A stretch of DNA of 64,000 nucleotides, taken from contig CAWJBC010000016.1 in the NCBI GenBank assembly GCA_963840975.1, positions 1 through 64,000 on the forward strand, read 5' to 3'. A program made the translations under genes and the position numbers. A model generated the notes under the pieces. That model was not told the origin of the DNA. It was given only the letters and a program-made list of their open reading frames with translations, and searched no databases. The stretch comes from JAADJA01 sp963840975 (GTDB lineage: Bacteria > Bacteroidota > Bacteroidia > Bacteroidales > JAADJA01). Positions 1 to 8,451 of this stretch are shown here, piece by piece (positions within the stretch are counted from its first letter, which is position 1; each line of letters opens with the position of its first letter).

Positions 1-1
1 A

Positions 2-1519
2 ATATCACCTGAAGGAATCTTATTATGGGGCGATAACGGGATAACCATGAGCGGTGCCAATACTTTCTCATGGCCCCAACTTTTACCAGTAGGTGATGAT
101 GATGTCATCATGAAATTTTTCGAAGACACACCTCCTGTTTGGGCACCAACACGTCATGCATACGCACAGCGATATGATTTGAATGGTGATGCTGTTTGGG
201 CGCAGGCGGCAGTCATTTCAGATGCCGGGGGCATCTCCGCATGGACACAGATTTTTCCATTCATCAACGACGGAAACGACGGCTTTTTTATCGCCTGGCA
301 CGATGACCGGGATAACAATTCGCTCGCCAATATGTGGGTTCAGCATATCGGGAATGACGGAAGTGTATTATTCCCTGCCAACGGCGTGGAGGTTTCCACT
401 ATGCCTAACCGGAATCATTTTTATGCCCAACTTGCTTTACCGGAAGGTTCAGAAGACATTTTTGTTTTCTGGAATGAGATGGACGGAGATCAGAATAACC
501 GGGGAATTTACGGACAGAAGGTCTCATCAGCAGGAAATCGTTTGTGGCCCGATGATGGCAAAAAGTTCATTGAAATATCTTCAACCAATGTTTATCCATT
601 GGCAGGACGAAGGACGGGAAGCGATATGATTCTGTTTTACGAGGAATATTTTAATGCCGTTAATGGCAAAATCAAAGCCATGCGCCTCGATACCGATGGT
701 AATTTTTTATGGACACCGAATATGATGGATATGTGCACAGTCCAGTCCGAAAAAGTCCACACCGAAGTCAGCGAAATGAACAGCGGGCAATTCATCGCCG
801 TATGGGAAGACAGCCGCAACGGAGGCAGGGATATTTACGGGCAGAATATTAAACTGGATGGGACTTTGGGACCGGTGATCATTACCTACAGCCTTGATGT
901 CTATCCCGATTCGCTTTTTTTCGATACGTTCCAGAATACAAATGATGGTGAATATTTTACCATTAAAAACAATACCATCGTCCCTTTGACCATCATGAAT
1001 TTTCCAATGGAAAATATATTACCGGGTTGGATGTGGACGATCAGCAATTTTACCGGCAGCTTTCCTTACACTCTTAATCCCGGAGACAGCCTTTATTTGT
1101 TGGTAAACATTGGTTTTCCGACCAATTCACCTATCCTTTTCGACTATATTTATGATAATATTCTGATCGAAATGGAGGTGGAGGCATATACTGTCACTGT
1201 TTGTCTCAATTCTGATTTATTGGAGAATACCCGGCAAATTTCAATAGAATCTGAAATAAAAAGTTTTCCTAATCCCTTCAACGAACGAGTTAACTTAGAA
1301 TTCAACAGTAACGGGGAATATAATGCAGAACTGACCATTATGAATATTCAGGGAAACATTGTCCTGACTAAAGAAAATTTTACCTGCAACGAGGGCAAAA
1401 ATACTTATCAATGGAATGGCAAAAACACTACGGGTCAGGTTGTTCCAGCCGGGATTTACACTTACCGGCTCAAAATAAATGAAAAGATCATAACAGGAAT
1501 AATTGTTAAAACACAATAG
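2..1519 (+). CDS. T9SS-sorted secreted protein, 5'-truncated by the window edge
   Basis: The reading frame is open to the left edge (in-frame codons from base 2), so the ATG at 47 is internal and the N-terminus lies outside the window. The visible part has at least three similar blade-like repeats (cores such as FIAWHDDRD, FVFWNEMDGD and FIAVWEDSRNGG, the last followed by DIYGQ), which suggests a beta-propeller-like surface domain. The last ~80 residues begin SFPNPFNERVNLEF and contain a G-x-Y-x-Y-x-L strand near the end. This is the classic type A sorting domain recognised by the type IX secretion system, so the mature protein is expected at the cell surface or released. Substrate and function are not recognisable. 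Confidence 0.85.
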   Translation: MSPEGILLWGDNGITMSGANTFSWPQLLPVGDDDVIMKFFEDTPPVWAPTRHAYAQRYDLNGDAVWAQAAVISDAGGISAWTQIFPFINDGNDGFFIAWHDDRDNNSLANMWVQHIGNDGSVLFPANGVEVSTMPNRNHFYAQLALPEGSEDIFVFWNEMDGDQNNRGIYGQKVSSAGNRLWPDDGKKFIEISSTNVYPLAGRRTGSDMILFYEEYFNAVNGKIKAMRLDTDGNFLWTPNMMDMCTVQSEKVHTEVSEMNSGQFIAVWEDSRNGGRDIYGQNIKLDGTLGPVIITYSLDVYPDSLFFDTFQNTNDGEYFTIKNNTIVPLTIMNFPMENILPGWMWTISNFTGSFPYTLNPGDSLYLLVNIGFPTNSPILFDYIYDNILIEMEVEAYTVTVCLNSDLLENTRQISIESEIKSFPNPFNERVNLEFNSNGEYNAELTIMNIQGNIVLTKENFTCNEGKNTYQWNGKNTTGQVVPAGIYTYRLKINEKIITGIIVKTQ

Positions 1520-1799
1520 ATATTGATTTAATTTCAGGAATTAAACCCTCCCGCTTTGGCGGGGAATGTTCAACTTATGCCACAGGCATCCTCCGAAGGC
1601 GTCCTTTGGACCTGTGGAACAAATTTCTCAACAGGAGTCTTTGGGAGAATGAACTGCGTTTTTGTCCCGAATTTTCGGGATGAGTTTCACAAATAAAAAT
1701 TTCTGTATTAAGGTGCTGAAAGTAAATTAATCCTTTACTTTTACCCGTTAATTTAAACTCTGAAGTAAATAAATTATCAAAGAGCAATAATTTTTTCAA
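1520..1799. other. Intergenic spacer with small hairpins
   Basis: No convincing gene is seen. A short GC hairpin (cccgc/gcggg, about 1550-1563) follows the stop of the upstream gene and could end transcription. A second inverted repeat (ccacagg about 1578, cctgtgg about 1611) and a third (cccgaa/ttcggg near 1665-1680) look like decayed intergenic palindromes. No candidate RiPP precursor ORF was found upstream of the PqqD gene. Confidence 0.4.
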
Positions 1800-2060
1800 A
1801 TGAAAATCAAAAAGAACATTGCCATTAGCGAATCGGGATATGTTTTCAATCCCTCAACAGGCGAATCATTTACCGTCAATCCCATAGGTATTGAATTGGT
1901 TAACATGGTCAGAGATGAGAAATCTTACGAAGAAATAAGCAAAACAATGCTGGCGCGATACACCACGGATATGGATACTTTTGAGAAAGATTACCACGAT
2001 TTTATTGGATTCCTCAAACTTTATCATTTGTTGGAAAATGAAGAACAACAGAAAAATTAA
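1800..2060 (+). CDS. PqqD-like peptide chaperone (RRE fold)
   Basis: This 86-residue protein matches the PqqD family pattern: an N-terminal strand pair (ISESGYVFNPSTGESFTVN), a helix (IGIELVNMV), an EEI-containing helix, then D-x-x-x-F-x-x-D-x-x-D-F and a final helix ending in HLLE. PqqD domains are RiPP recognition elements: they bind leader peptides and present them to modifying enzymes. The gene overlaps the next one by 23 bp, which implies translational coupling, and it opens a three-gene cassette with an ATP-grasp ligase and a PLP decarboxylase-like enzyme. The partner peptide is not known. By context it may be the N-terminal segment of the decarboxylase-like protein. Confidence 0.8.
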   Translation: MKIKKNIAISESGYVFNPSTGESFTVNPIGIELVNMVRDEKSYEEISKTMLARYTTDMDTFEKDYHDFIGFLKLYHLLENEEQQKN

Positions 2061-3087
2061 CGTTGCCGTTACAGGATTGAATGCAGTGGATAGTCCGGGA
2101 CCGGGTATCGCTGTTATTCGTGGACTGCGGGATGCCACATCACTGGATGTGAATATCATCGGGTTATCTTACGAATCGCTGGAACCGGGCATTTATATGC
2201 ACGATCTCATTGACAAGACCTATCACATTCCCTATCCCTCTGCCGGTAAGGAGAGTTTACTGGGCCGGCTCGAATACATCCATGAAAAGGAAAAGATTGA
2301 TGTGATCATCCCCAATTTTGACGCCGAACTGCTGCCTTTTATTAAGCTGGACCAAAGGCTCAAACAAATGGGTATCCACACTTTCCTGCCTACCGAAAAG
2401 CAGTTCGAGGAACGTCAAAAAGTGAATCTTCCTGAATTTGGCAGGAAACACAATATCCGGGTCCCATTCAGCAAAGCTATCTTTTCTCCTTCTGAAATAC
2501 CCTCACTGGTTCATGAATTCAGCTACCCGATGGTTGTAAAGGGCAAATACTATGATGCAAGTGTAGCTCACACTTCCGATCAGGTTTATACTTATTTCAA
2601 CAAGATCAGTAGCAAATGGGGATTACCGATAATTATCCAGCAGTTCATCAATGGCACCGAATACAATGCCACAGGACTGGGTGATGGACAGGGTAATGCT
2701 ATTTCCATCGTACCCATGCGAAAGCAATACATCACCGATAAAGGAAAAGCATGGGGAGGAATTTCAATTGACGAAGAGGAAATTTTCGAATTGACCCGGC
2801 ATTTTGTCAGCAGCACAAAGTGGAGGGGAGGTTTTGAACTGGAACTGATGAAAGGCCCGGACGATCAGTTTTATCTGCTGGAAATAAACCCTCGCATGCC
2901 TGCCTGGATCTATCTTTCCGTGGGTGTAGGGCAAAATATTCCTGAAGCCCTGGTTAAGCTTGCTCTGGGTGAGAAAGTTAAACCCTATACAACCTTCCAT
3001 ACAGGAAAAATGTTTGTGAGGTATGCCTGGGATTTGATCGTAGATGTGGAGGAATTTCATAAAATTTCAACACTCGGAGAACTATAG
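2038..3087 (+). CDS. ATP-grasp ligase (carbamoyl-phosphate synthase-like)
   Basis: This 349-residue protein starts at the ATG at 2038 (MKNNRKINVAVTG). The longer frame from a TTG at 1981 only adds residues overlapping the PqqD gene. The N-terminal third is a pre-ATP-grasp Rossmann-like domain with GPGIAVIRGLRDA. The ATP-grasp core follows, with the lysine-bearing strand YPMVVKGKYYDA, QQFINGTEYNA, the metal-binding acid FELELM and the signature LLEINPRMPAW. ATP-grasp enzymes form amide or ester bonds through acyl-phosphate intermediates. The gene sits between PqqD-like and PLP-decarboxylase-like genes, so ligation of an amino acid or similar onto a carrier peptide or protein is plausible. The substrate cannot be read from sequence. 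Confidence 0.8.
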   Translation: MKNNRKINVAVTGLNAVDSPGPGIAVIRGLRDATSLDVNIIGLSYESLEPGIYMHDLIDKTYHIPYPSAGKESLLGRLEYIHEKEKIDVIIPNFDAELLPFIKLDQRLKQMGIHTFLPTEKQFEERQKVNLPEFGRKHNIRVPFSKAIFSPSEIPSLVHEFSYPMVVKGKYYDASVAHTSDQVYTYFNKISSKWGLPIIIQQFINGTEYNATGLGDGQGNAISIVPMRKQYITDKGKAWGGISIDEEEIFELTRHFVSSTKWRGGFELELMKGPDDQFYLLEINPRMPAWIYLSVGVGQNIPEALVKLALGEKVKPYTTFHTGKMFVRYAWDLIVDVEEFHKISTLGEL

Positions 3088-3122
3088 AACATTAATAAGC
3101 ATTAAAAAACAATATTACATAA

Positions 3123-4475
3123 ATGGAAAAATTAAGGTACGAACGTCCGGTGATTAAAAAACTGGATACCAATATTCCCAACAAATATGGTTTAAGAACC
3201 GAATACAATCCGATGACCCACATTGACGGCAATGCCGTTAGAGATATGATCAAACAACACGGTTCGCCGCTTTTTGTAATTTCCGAAAGAACCATCAGAA
3301 ATACTTACCGGGAAGCCAAAAAGGCATTTCTGACAAGGTATCCAAAGGTTCAGTTTGCATGGTCGTACAAAACCAATTACCTGGGGGCTGTATGCAGTGT
3401 ATTTCACCAGGAAGGATCATGGGCTGAGGTGGTTTCAGGTTTTGAGTATGATAAAGCCATATTGAATGGTGTGGAAGGGAACAAGATTATTTTCAATGGT
3501 CCGGATAAAACCGAGGCTGACCTCACCAAAGCAATTAAAAATGAATCGCTGATCCATATTGATCACCTGGATGAATTGTATTCGATTATCGAATTGGCGG
3601 GAAAGCTGAAGAAAAAACCCAAGGTCGCCATCAGGGTGAACATGGATACCGGAATCTATCCTATGTGGGATCGCTTCGGGTTCAACTACGAAAACGGGCA
3701 GGCATGGGATGCACTGAATAAAATAGTCCGGTCTGAAAAACTCGAGCTTGTCGGATTGCATTGCCATATCGGAACCTTTATGCTATCGGCACAGGCTTAT
3801 GCCGTTGCTGCCAACAAACTGATTGACCTGGCGTTGGGGGTTAAAAAGAAATACAATCAGACTATCAAATACATTGATCTGGGGGGTGGCTTCGCTTCGA
3901 AAAACACACTCAAAGGCTCCTATTTACCCGGTACTGATATCAATCCTGGTTTCGATGATTTTGCAGAAGCGATAACCAGTGCCCTCATCAATTCCAATTT
4001 CGAACCGGACGATCTTCCTTTGCTAATTCTTGAAACAGGCAGGGCATTGATTGACGATGCCGGATTTTTGCTGGGAACTGTTATTTCCAATAAGCGCTCT
4101 TCGACAGGAAAAAGGACAACCATCATTGATATTGGTGTGAACATCCTTTTTACATCCTTCTGGTACGATCATAAAATTACACCTGCTCAGCCTTTTACGC
4201 ATTATGCCGAGGACACAACGCTTTACGGTCCGCTTTGCATGAACATAGACGTAGTGCGAGAAAGTGTTTCAATGCCATTGCTGAATAAAGGCGATCATTT
4301 TGTTATCCATTCTGTAGGAGCTTACAATATGACCCAATGGATGCAGTTTATCACCCTCCGCCCCAAAGTAGTGATGATTGATATGGAAGATAAAGTGCAT
4401 GTGATACGCAGAAATGAAACTTTAGACAGGCTCACACAAATGGAAGATATTCCTGAGCATTTGAAAAACGTTTGA
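3123..4475 (+). CDS. PLP-dependent decarboxylase-like protein with leader-like N-terminus
   Basis: A 450-residue fold-type III PLP enzyme of the Orn/Lys/Arg/DAP decarboxylase 2 group. The PLP lysine is K83 in WSYKTNY. Other family marks are HCHIGTF, the glycine loop DLGGGFAS, ETGRALIDDAG (usual EPGR changed to ETGR), and LYGPLCMNID with the active-site Cys and Asp. A late VGAYNMTQ corresponds to the GAY motif. The first ~35 residues are an unusual extension, with Y6-x-x-P9-x-I11 followed by NKYG, which resembles YxxP leader motifs read by RRE proteins. It lies 35 bp after the ATP-grasp gene. It could decarboxylate a diamino acid, possibly one attached to a carrier. A plain lysA-type role is less likely because of the context. 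Confidence 0.75.
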   Translation: MEKLRYERPVIKKLDTNIPNKYGLRTEYNPMTHIDGNAVRDMIKQHGSPLFVISERTIRNTYREAKKAFLTRYPKVQFAWSYKTNYLGAVCSVFHQEGSWAEVVSGFEYDKAILNGVEGNKIIFNGPDKTEADLTKAIKNESLIHIDHLDELYSIIELAGKLKKKPKVAIRVNMDTGIYPMWDRFGFNYENGQAWDALNKIVRSEKLELVGLHCHIGTFMLSAQAYAVAANKLIDLALGVKKKYNQTIKYIDLGGGFASKNTLKGSYLPGTDINPGFDDFAEAITSALINSNFEPDDLPLLILETGRALIDDAGFLLGTVISNKRSSTGKRTTIIDIGVNILFTSFWYDHKITPAQPFTHYAEDTTLYGPLCMNIDVVRESVSMPLLNKGDHFVIHSVGAYNMTQWMQFITLRPKVVMIDMEDKVHVIRRNETLDRLTQMEDIPEHLKNV

Positions 4476-4702
4476 GCTTTAATGTTGAGTCCACTCTGAA
4501 AAGACTGAAATGATGGCTTCACCACATAGACCTGCCCGACTTCGTCATTCAGGCTGGCACACAGTGCACAACAGGTTTCATTTAAAGGAATACCTGCTAA
4601 ATTTCTCTGTGGATTTCTATGTGATCTATGTTCCTATTGTGGTTCAAAATCACTTTTAGAAGAGGGTTAAGTTTTGAAGTCTGGTAATTAAAAACTGTCA
4701 AA
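4476..4702. other. Intergenic spacer with decayed repeat motifs
   Basis: No gene is visible. It contains ttgagtccactctgaaaag at 4485-4503, nearly the same as the motif that starts the palindromic repeat at 62647. It also contains cacatag/ctatgtg-type words like those at 39631-39818. It looks like decayed dispersed repeats. Confidence 0.4.
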
Positions 4703-5521
4703 ATGAAAAAAATATTCATTCTTATTTTGGGCTTGTTTACCCTGACAATTATTGAAAGCTGTACAAATTCAACAGCATTCAACAGTACTCCTCAATCCGA
4801 GCCTCCTGTTAATTCAAATGAGCACCTAGCAATGGCTGTTTTGTACCATCAAACAGCAGCAGAGTACCGCGCCTTATGCTACCAGGCTTTCAATCTTGCA
4901 ATATTCAAATTGGATCAAAGCCTGAGGATAATGGGACTGATGCGACAACAAGCCATTGTGGTTGATATTGACGAAACCCTGCTTGACAATAGTCCCTATG
5001 AAGCAAAGTGTGTGCTGGCTGGGATTATTTATCCTGAGTTTTGGGATGAATGGGTTGTGTCAGCCAATGCCAAACCCATACCCGGTGCTCTTGAATTTCT
5101 GCAATATGCGGAGAAGAAAGGGATAAAAGTATTTTATATAACCAACAGGAAAGAGAAATATCGCGAAGCAACCCTGAAAAATCTGGACAGCCTGGGTTTT
5201 CCAAATGCCGACGATGAACACCTGATGATGCAAACGGATGAATCGAGTAAAGAATCCCGACGGGCAAAGGTCGCAGAAACCCATTCCATCATCATGCTTA
5301 TTGGCGATAACCTTAACGATTTTTCTGATGTGTTTGAAAAGAAATCCATTCCTGAAAGGTATGAGTTGACTGACAGCCTGATGAATGATTTTGGGAACGT
5401 ATTTATTGTTTTACCCAATGTTATGTATGGCGACTGGGAAAGTGCATTGTATAACTATGATTATTCGCAATCACCCAAAAACAGGGTTGAAGTACGGCAT
5501 TCAAAAATGAAAGCATTCTAA
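4703..5521 (+). CDS. Acid phosphatase / 5'-nucleotidase, lipoprotein e(P4) family
   Basis: This 272-residue protein has a lipoprotein signal peptide ending IIES-C20, so it is probably anchored in an envelope membrane. The HAD-superfamily class C acid phosphatase domain follows. DIDETLLDNS holds the nucleophile D88 and the general acid/base D90, WDEWV is the typical following segment, FYITNRKEKYREAT is motif II, and MLIGDNLNDF is motif IV. Family members remove phosphate from nucleotides such as NMN and AMP outside the cytoplasm, so this is a likely nucleotide-scavenging enzyme. Length is normal for the family. The next gene starts 15 bp downstream and may be co-transcribed. Confidence 0.9.
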   Translation: MKKIFILILGLFTLTIIESCTNSTAFNSTPQSEPPVNSNEHLAMAVLYHQTAAEYRALCYQAFNLAIFKLDQSLRIMGLMRQQAIVVDIDETLLDNSPYEAKCVLAGIIYPEFWDEWVVSANAKPIPGALEFLQYAEKKGIKVFYITNRKEKYREATLKNLDSLGFPNADDEHLMMQTDESSKESRRAKVAETHSIIMLIGDNLNDFSDVFEKKSIPERYELTDSLMNDFGNVFIVLPNVMYGDWESALYNYDYSQSPKNRVEVRHSKMKAF

Positions 5522-5536
5522 TTTAATCTTACGGTT

Positions 5537-6292
5537 ATGAAATACGTATTCAGAGATTTTGCCTGTTTCATTTTTGTAATTTATGGGTTCGCCGGATTTT
5601 CACAAAGATACACCGATCTGGAAAAAGCACTGGCAGATGTCGGCGGTGTCAGGGTTTTGGATTTAAGCAAAAACGGATTGACAGAAATACCGCACGATGT
5701 ATTTCGGCTTATCAACCTGGAAGAATTGATTTTGTTTAAAAACGAAATTAAACAAATACCACCTGAAATTAAGAACCTGAAAAACCTGAAAAGGCTGGCA
5801 TTAAGCCGAAACGAAATTGAATCACTGCCGCCTGAAATTGGTGAACTGAAAAACCTCGAAAACCTTTCATTGTACATGAACGGTTTGAAAACCCTGCCCT
5901 GGGAGATAGGCGACCTCAAAAATCTTACTGAAATCCAGTTGAATTATAATGAACTGGAAGAATTACCCGCGAGCATTGGTAATTTGAAAAAACTTCAAAA
6001 GATTACACTTGATCATAACCAGCTAAAGTTTCTTCCACCTGCAATAGGTGATTGTTCTGATCTTTCTTCACTTATCGTAGGGAAAAATCAAATTGATCAG
6101 TTGCCTGCCGAAATAGGGAAGCTCTCAAATCTTGTTGAACTTAACGTGGCAACATCCGGGATTCTGCTGATCATACCCGAGAGCCTATGCAATGTATACA
6201 GCCTCGAATACCTGATTGTTGATAAAAACACAATTGTCCCTTACTGTTTGCAAGGACGAAGATCACAGAAATTTCAAATTATTGTTCAATAG
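5537..6292 (+). CDS. Secreted leucine-rich-repeat protein
   Basis: The 251-residue protein has a short hydrophobic N-terminus (signal peptide ending near GFSQR), then about eight leucine-rich repeats of 23 residues with the pattern LxxLxLxxNxLxxLPxEIGxLKNL. The repeats are of the bacterial/plant intracellular Ras-group type. No enzymatic domain or T9SS tail is present, so a periplasmic or surface protein-binding role is inferred. The stop lies only ~30 bp before the left end of the IS1182-type element, so the gene itself looks intact. Confidence 0.75.
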   Translation: MKYVFRDFACFIFVIYGFAGFSQRYTDLEKALADVGGVRVLDLSKNGLTEIPHDVFRLINLEELILFKNEIKQIPPEIKNLKNLKRLALSRNEIESLPPEIGELKNLENLSLYMNGLKTLPWEIGDLKNLTEIQLNYNELEELPASIGNLKKLQKITLDHNQLKFLPPAIGDCSDLSSLIVGKNQIDQLPAEIGKLSNLVELNVATSGILLIIPESLCNVYSLEYLIVDKNTIVPYCLQGRRSQKFQIIVQ

Positions 6293-6548
6293 TATAATGG
6301 GTATCCAATAATCTGCAATAATACAAAAGAGGCTGTCTCAAAAGGGCAGTCTTTTTATATAATTGATAATCAACAACATAATGTTGATAACTTTTCATAT
6401 TTATTTGATGGTCAATTGGTTAAAGGTTTGTAGTTTTGAATATGAAAAGATTAAAAATAAAATTCAAGCCCTATCATCAAAATCAAATCATGGCCTTGCC
6501 ACCAACGTTTGAGGAGTTGATAGATAAGAATCACCCGGTTAGAGTTGT

Positions 6549-6677
6549 GAATAGGGTGATAGATGAGATTGACCTTGATCCTTTGTTAAAAAAATACAAG
6601 GGGGGCGGAAGTTCGAGTTATCATCCCCGTATGTTGTTAAAGGTACTTGTTTATGGATACCTGTGCAACATTTACTC
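6549..6677. repeat. 129-bp target duplication, left copy
   Basis: Identical to 8323-8451 and lies immediately left of the nested IS1634-type element. Two further bases also match at the junction, so 129-131 bp are compatible. IS1634-family elements are known for long target duplications, which fits. Confidence 0.9.
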
Positions 6678-8322
6678 CTGTTTTGTGCGCGACGTGAACG
6701 CTTTAAAAAAATCCTATTGAAAATCAGCTATTTACGATTTTAGGTATAGGAATTTGGGTGACCCACCTTATTTTTGGGGTATGTTTATACGCAAAAAGAA
6801 AAACAATAGTGGGAGCATAAGCATCCAAATTCTCACCAAAACCGGCAGGAAGAACAAACTGCTTAAAACGGTTGGTTGTGCAAAGACAACAAGGGAAGAA
6901 GAACTGCTAATATTACTTGCCAGGACTGAAATGGAGCGGCTTGAGGGCATGCAGACATTATTTGTTGAGCACGACGATTTAGTGGTTGAAAATTTCGTAA
7001 AAGACATTGCAAATGAACATTTGCAAATTATCGGCACGGAATTGATTTTAGGGAAAATTTATAAAGAAATCGGTTTCCCAGACAATGGGTGCCCCAATTA
7101 TTTCAAGAACCTGGTTTTATGCCGGCTGGTGTATCCTGGCAGTAAATTGAAGACGGTAGAATATTTTAAACAGCACCTGAACGTGGATATCAGTGTTTAT
7201 TCCGTTTATCGTTTTCTGGATGAGCTAAGTTCCGGATTAAAGCCGGCCATAGAACAAATATCGTTCGAGCATACGAGAAAGATATTGGGAGGAAGGATTG
7301 GTGTTGTGTTTTATGATATGACCACTTTGTATTTTGAAGCTTCTGAAGAAGACGATTATAGAATACCGGGTTTTAATAAAGATGGTAAACATGAGCAACC
7401 GCAAATAATGATTGGTTTGTTGGTCAGTGGTCATGGTTATCCGATCGGCTATCAAATATTTGAGGGGAATACTTCTGAAACAAAAACATTGATACCTGTA
7501 CTTGAAGTTTTCCAAAAGAAATTTGATATAGACAGACCAATAATAGTGGCCGATGCAGCATTGCTTTCTCAAAAGAACATAGATGCTTTGCGGGAGAACG
7601 GATATGAATATATACTTGGCGGAAGGCTCAAAAATGAAACAGAGCAAGTAAAAACAAGAGTTCTTGCACTTGGGGTTGATGAGGGGAAGCCTAAGGAAGT
7701 AAAAAGCAAGAATGGCAGGCTGATAGTCAGCTTTTCTCCCAAAAGGGCATATAATGATAAAAAGAACCGGGAAAAAGGTTTAAAACGATTGGAAAAAAAA
7801 TTAAGGAGCGGTAAACTGACCAAAGAGCACATAAATAACCGGGGGTACAATAAATACCTGAAACTATCTGGAGAGATGAATATTTCCATTGATTATGGGA
7901 AATACCAAACCGATGGCATCTGGGACGGACTAAAAGGTTATGTTACCAATACAAGCTTACTGAGAAACGAGGTGATGGAAAATTACGGGCAGCTATGGCA
8001 AGTCGAAAAAGCTTTTCGTATATCAAAAACAGATTTAAGAATACGCCCTATTTATCACCGGTTAAGAAATAGGATAGAAGCCCATATTTGCATCTGTTTA
8101 TCCGCATATGCTGTATATAAAGAACTCGAACGGTTGTTGAAATTAAACAAGATTGACCTATCGCCCGAGAAAGCCTTAAACGAAATCAAAGAAATAAGGC
8201 AACTCCAGTATATTTTGCCCAAATCTCGGCAAATAAAAACCAAAATCCTACAGCCTAATGAAAAGCAGTCGCAGCTTCTTGCTTTGAAAATATCATAGTG
8301 GGTGACCCAATGCACAAAACAG
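6678..8322 (+). mobile_element. IS1634-family-like insertion sequence nested in the IS1182-type element
   Basis: About 1,645 bp. Terminal inverted repeats are ctgttttgtgc (6678-6688) and gcacaaaacag (8312-8322). A second, subterminal inverted pair (ttgggtgacccac at 6754-6766, gtgggtgacccaa at 8298-8310) brackets the transposase gene with one central mismatch. Both sides carry the same 129-bp target copy, which proves insertion into the transposase gene of the outer element. The perfect direct repeats suggest a fairly recent event. Confidence 0.9.
6781..8298 (+). CDS. IS1634-family transposase
   Basis: This 505-residue DDE (IS4-superfamily) transposase starts at the ATG at 6781 (MFIRKKKNNSGS). 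The frame also opens upstream at a TTG inside the subterminal repeat, which is an unlikely start. The N-terminus has the IS1634 pattern (SISIQILTKTGRKNKLLKT). The catalytic core includes VVFYDMTTLYFE (first D), PIIVADAALLSQKN (second D) and a YGQLWQVEKAFRISKTDLR segment with the catalytic E of the YREK-like motif. The frame is complete, so the element may still be able to move. Confidence 0.9.
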   Translation: MFIRKKKNNSGSISIQILTKTGRKNKLLKTVGCAKTTREEELLILLARTEMERLEGMQTLFVEHDDLVVENFVKDIANEHLQIIGTELILGKIYKEIGFPDNGCPNYFKNLVLCRLVYPGSKLKTVEYFKQHLNVDISVYSVYRFLDELSSGLKPAIEQISFEHTRKILGGRIGVVFYDMTTLYFEASEEDDYRIPGFNKDGKHEQPQIMIGLLVSGHGYPIGYQIFEGNTSETKTLIPVLEVFQKKFDIDRPIIVADAALLSQKNIDALRENGYEYILGGRLKNETEQVKTRVLALGVDEGKPKEVKSKNGRLIVSFSPKRAYNDKKNREKGLKRLEKKLRSGKLTKEHINNRGYNKYLKLSGEMNISIDYGKYQTDGIWDGLKGYVTNTSLLRNEVMENYGQLWQVEKAFRISKTDLRIRPIYHRLRNRIEAHICICLSAYAVYKELERLLKLNKIDLSPEKALNEIKEIRQLQYILPKSRQIKTKILQPNEKQSQLLALKIS

Positions 8323-8451
8323 GAATAGGGTGATAGATGAGATTGACCTTGATCCTTTGTTAAAAAAATACAAGGGGGGCGGAAGTTCGAGTTATCATCC
8401 CCGTATGTTGTTAAAGGTACTTGTTTATGGATACCTGTGCAACATTTACTC
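8323..8451. repeat. 129-bp target duplication, right copy
   Basis: Identical to 6549-6677. It encodes part of the N-terminal region of the outer IS1182-type transposase (from DEIDLDPLL to CNIY), which is therefore present twice in the locus. Confidence 0.9.
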
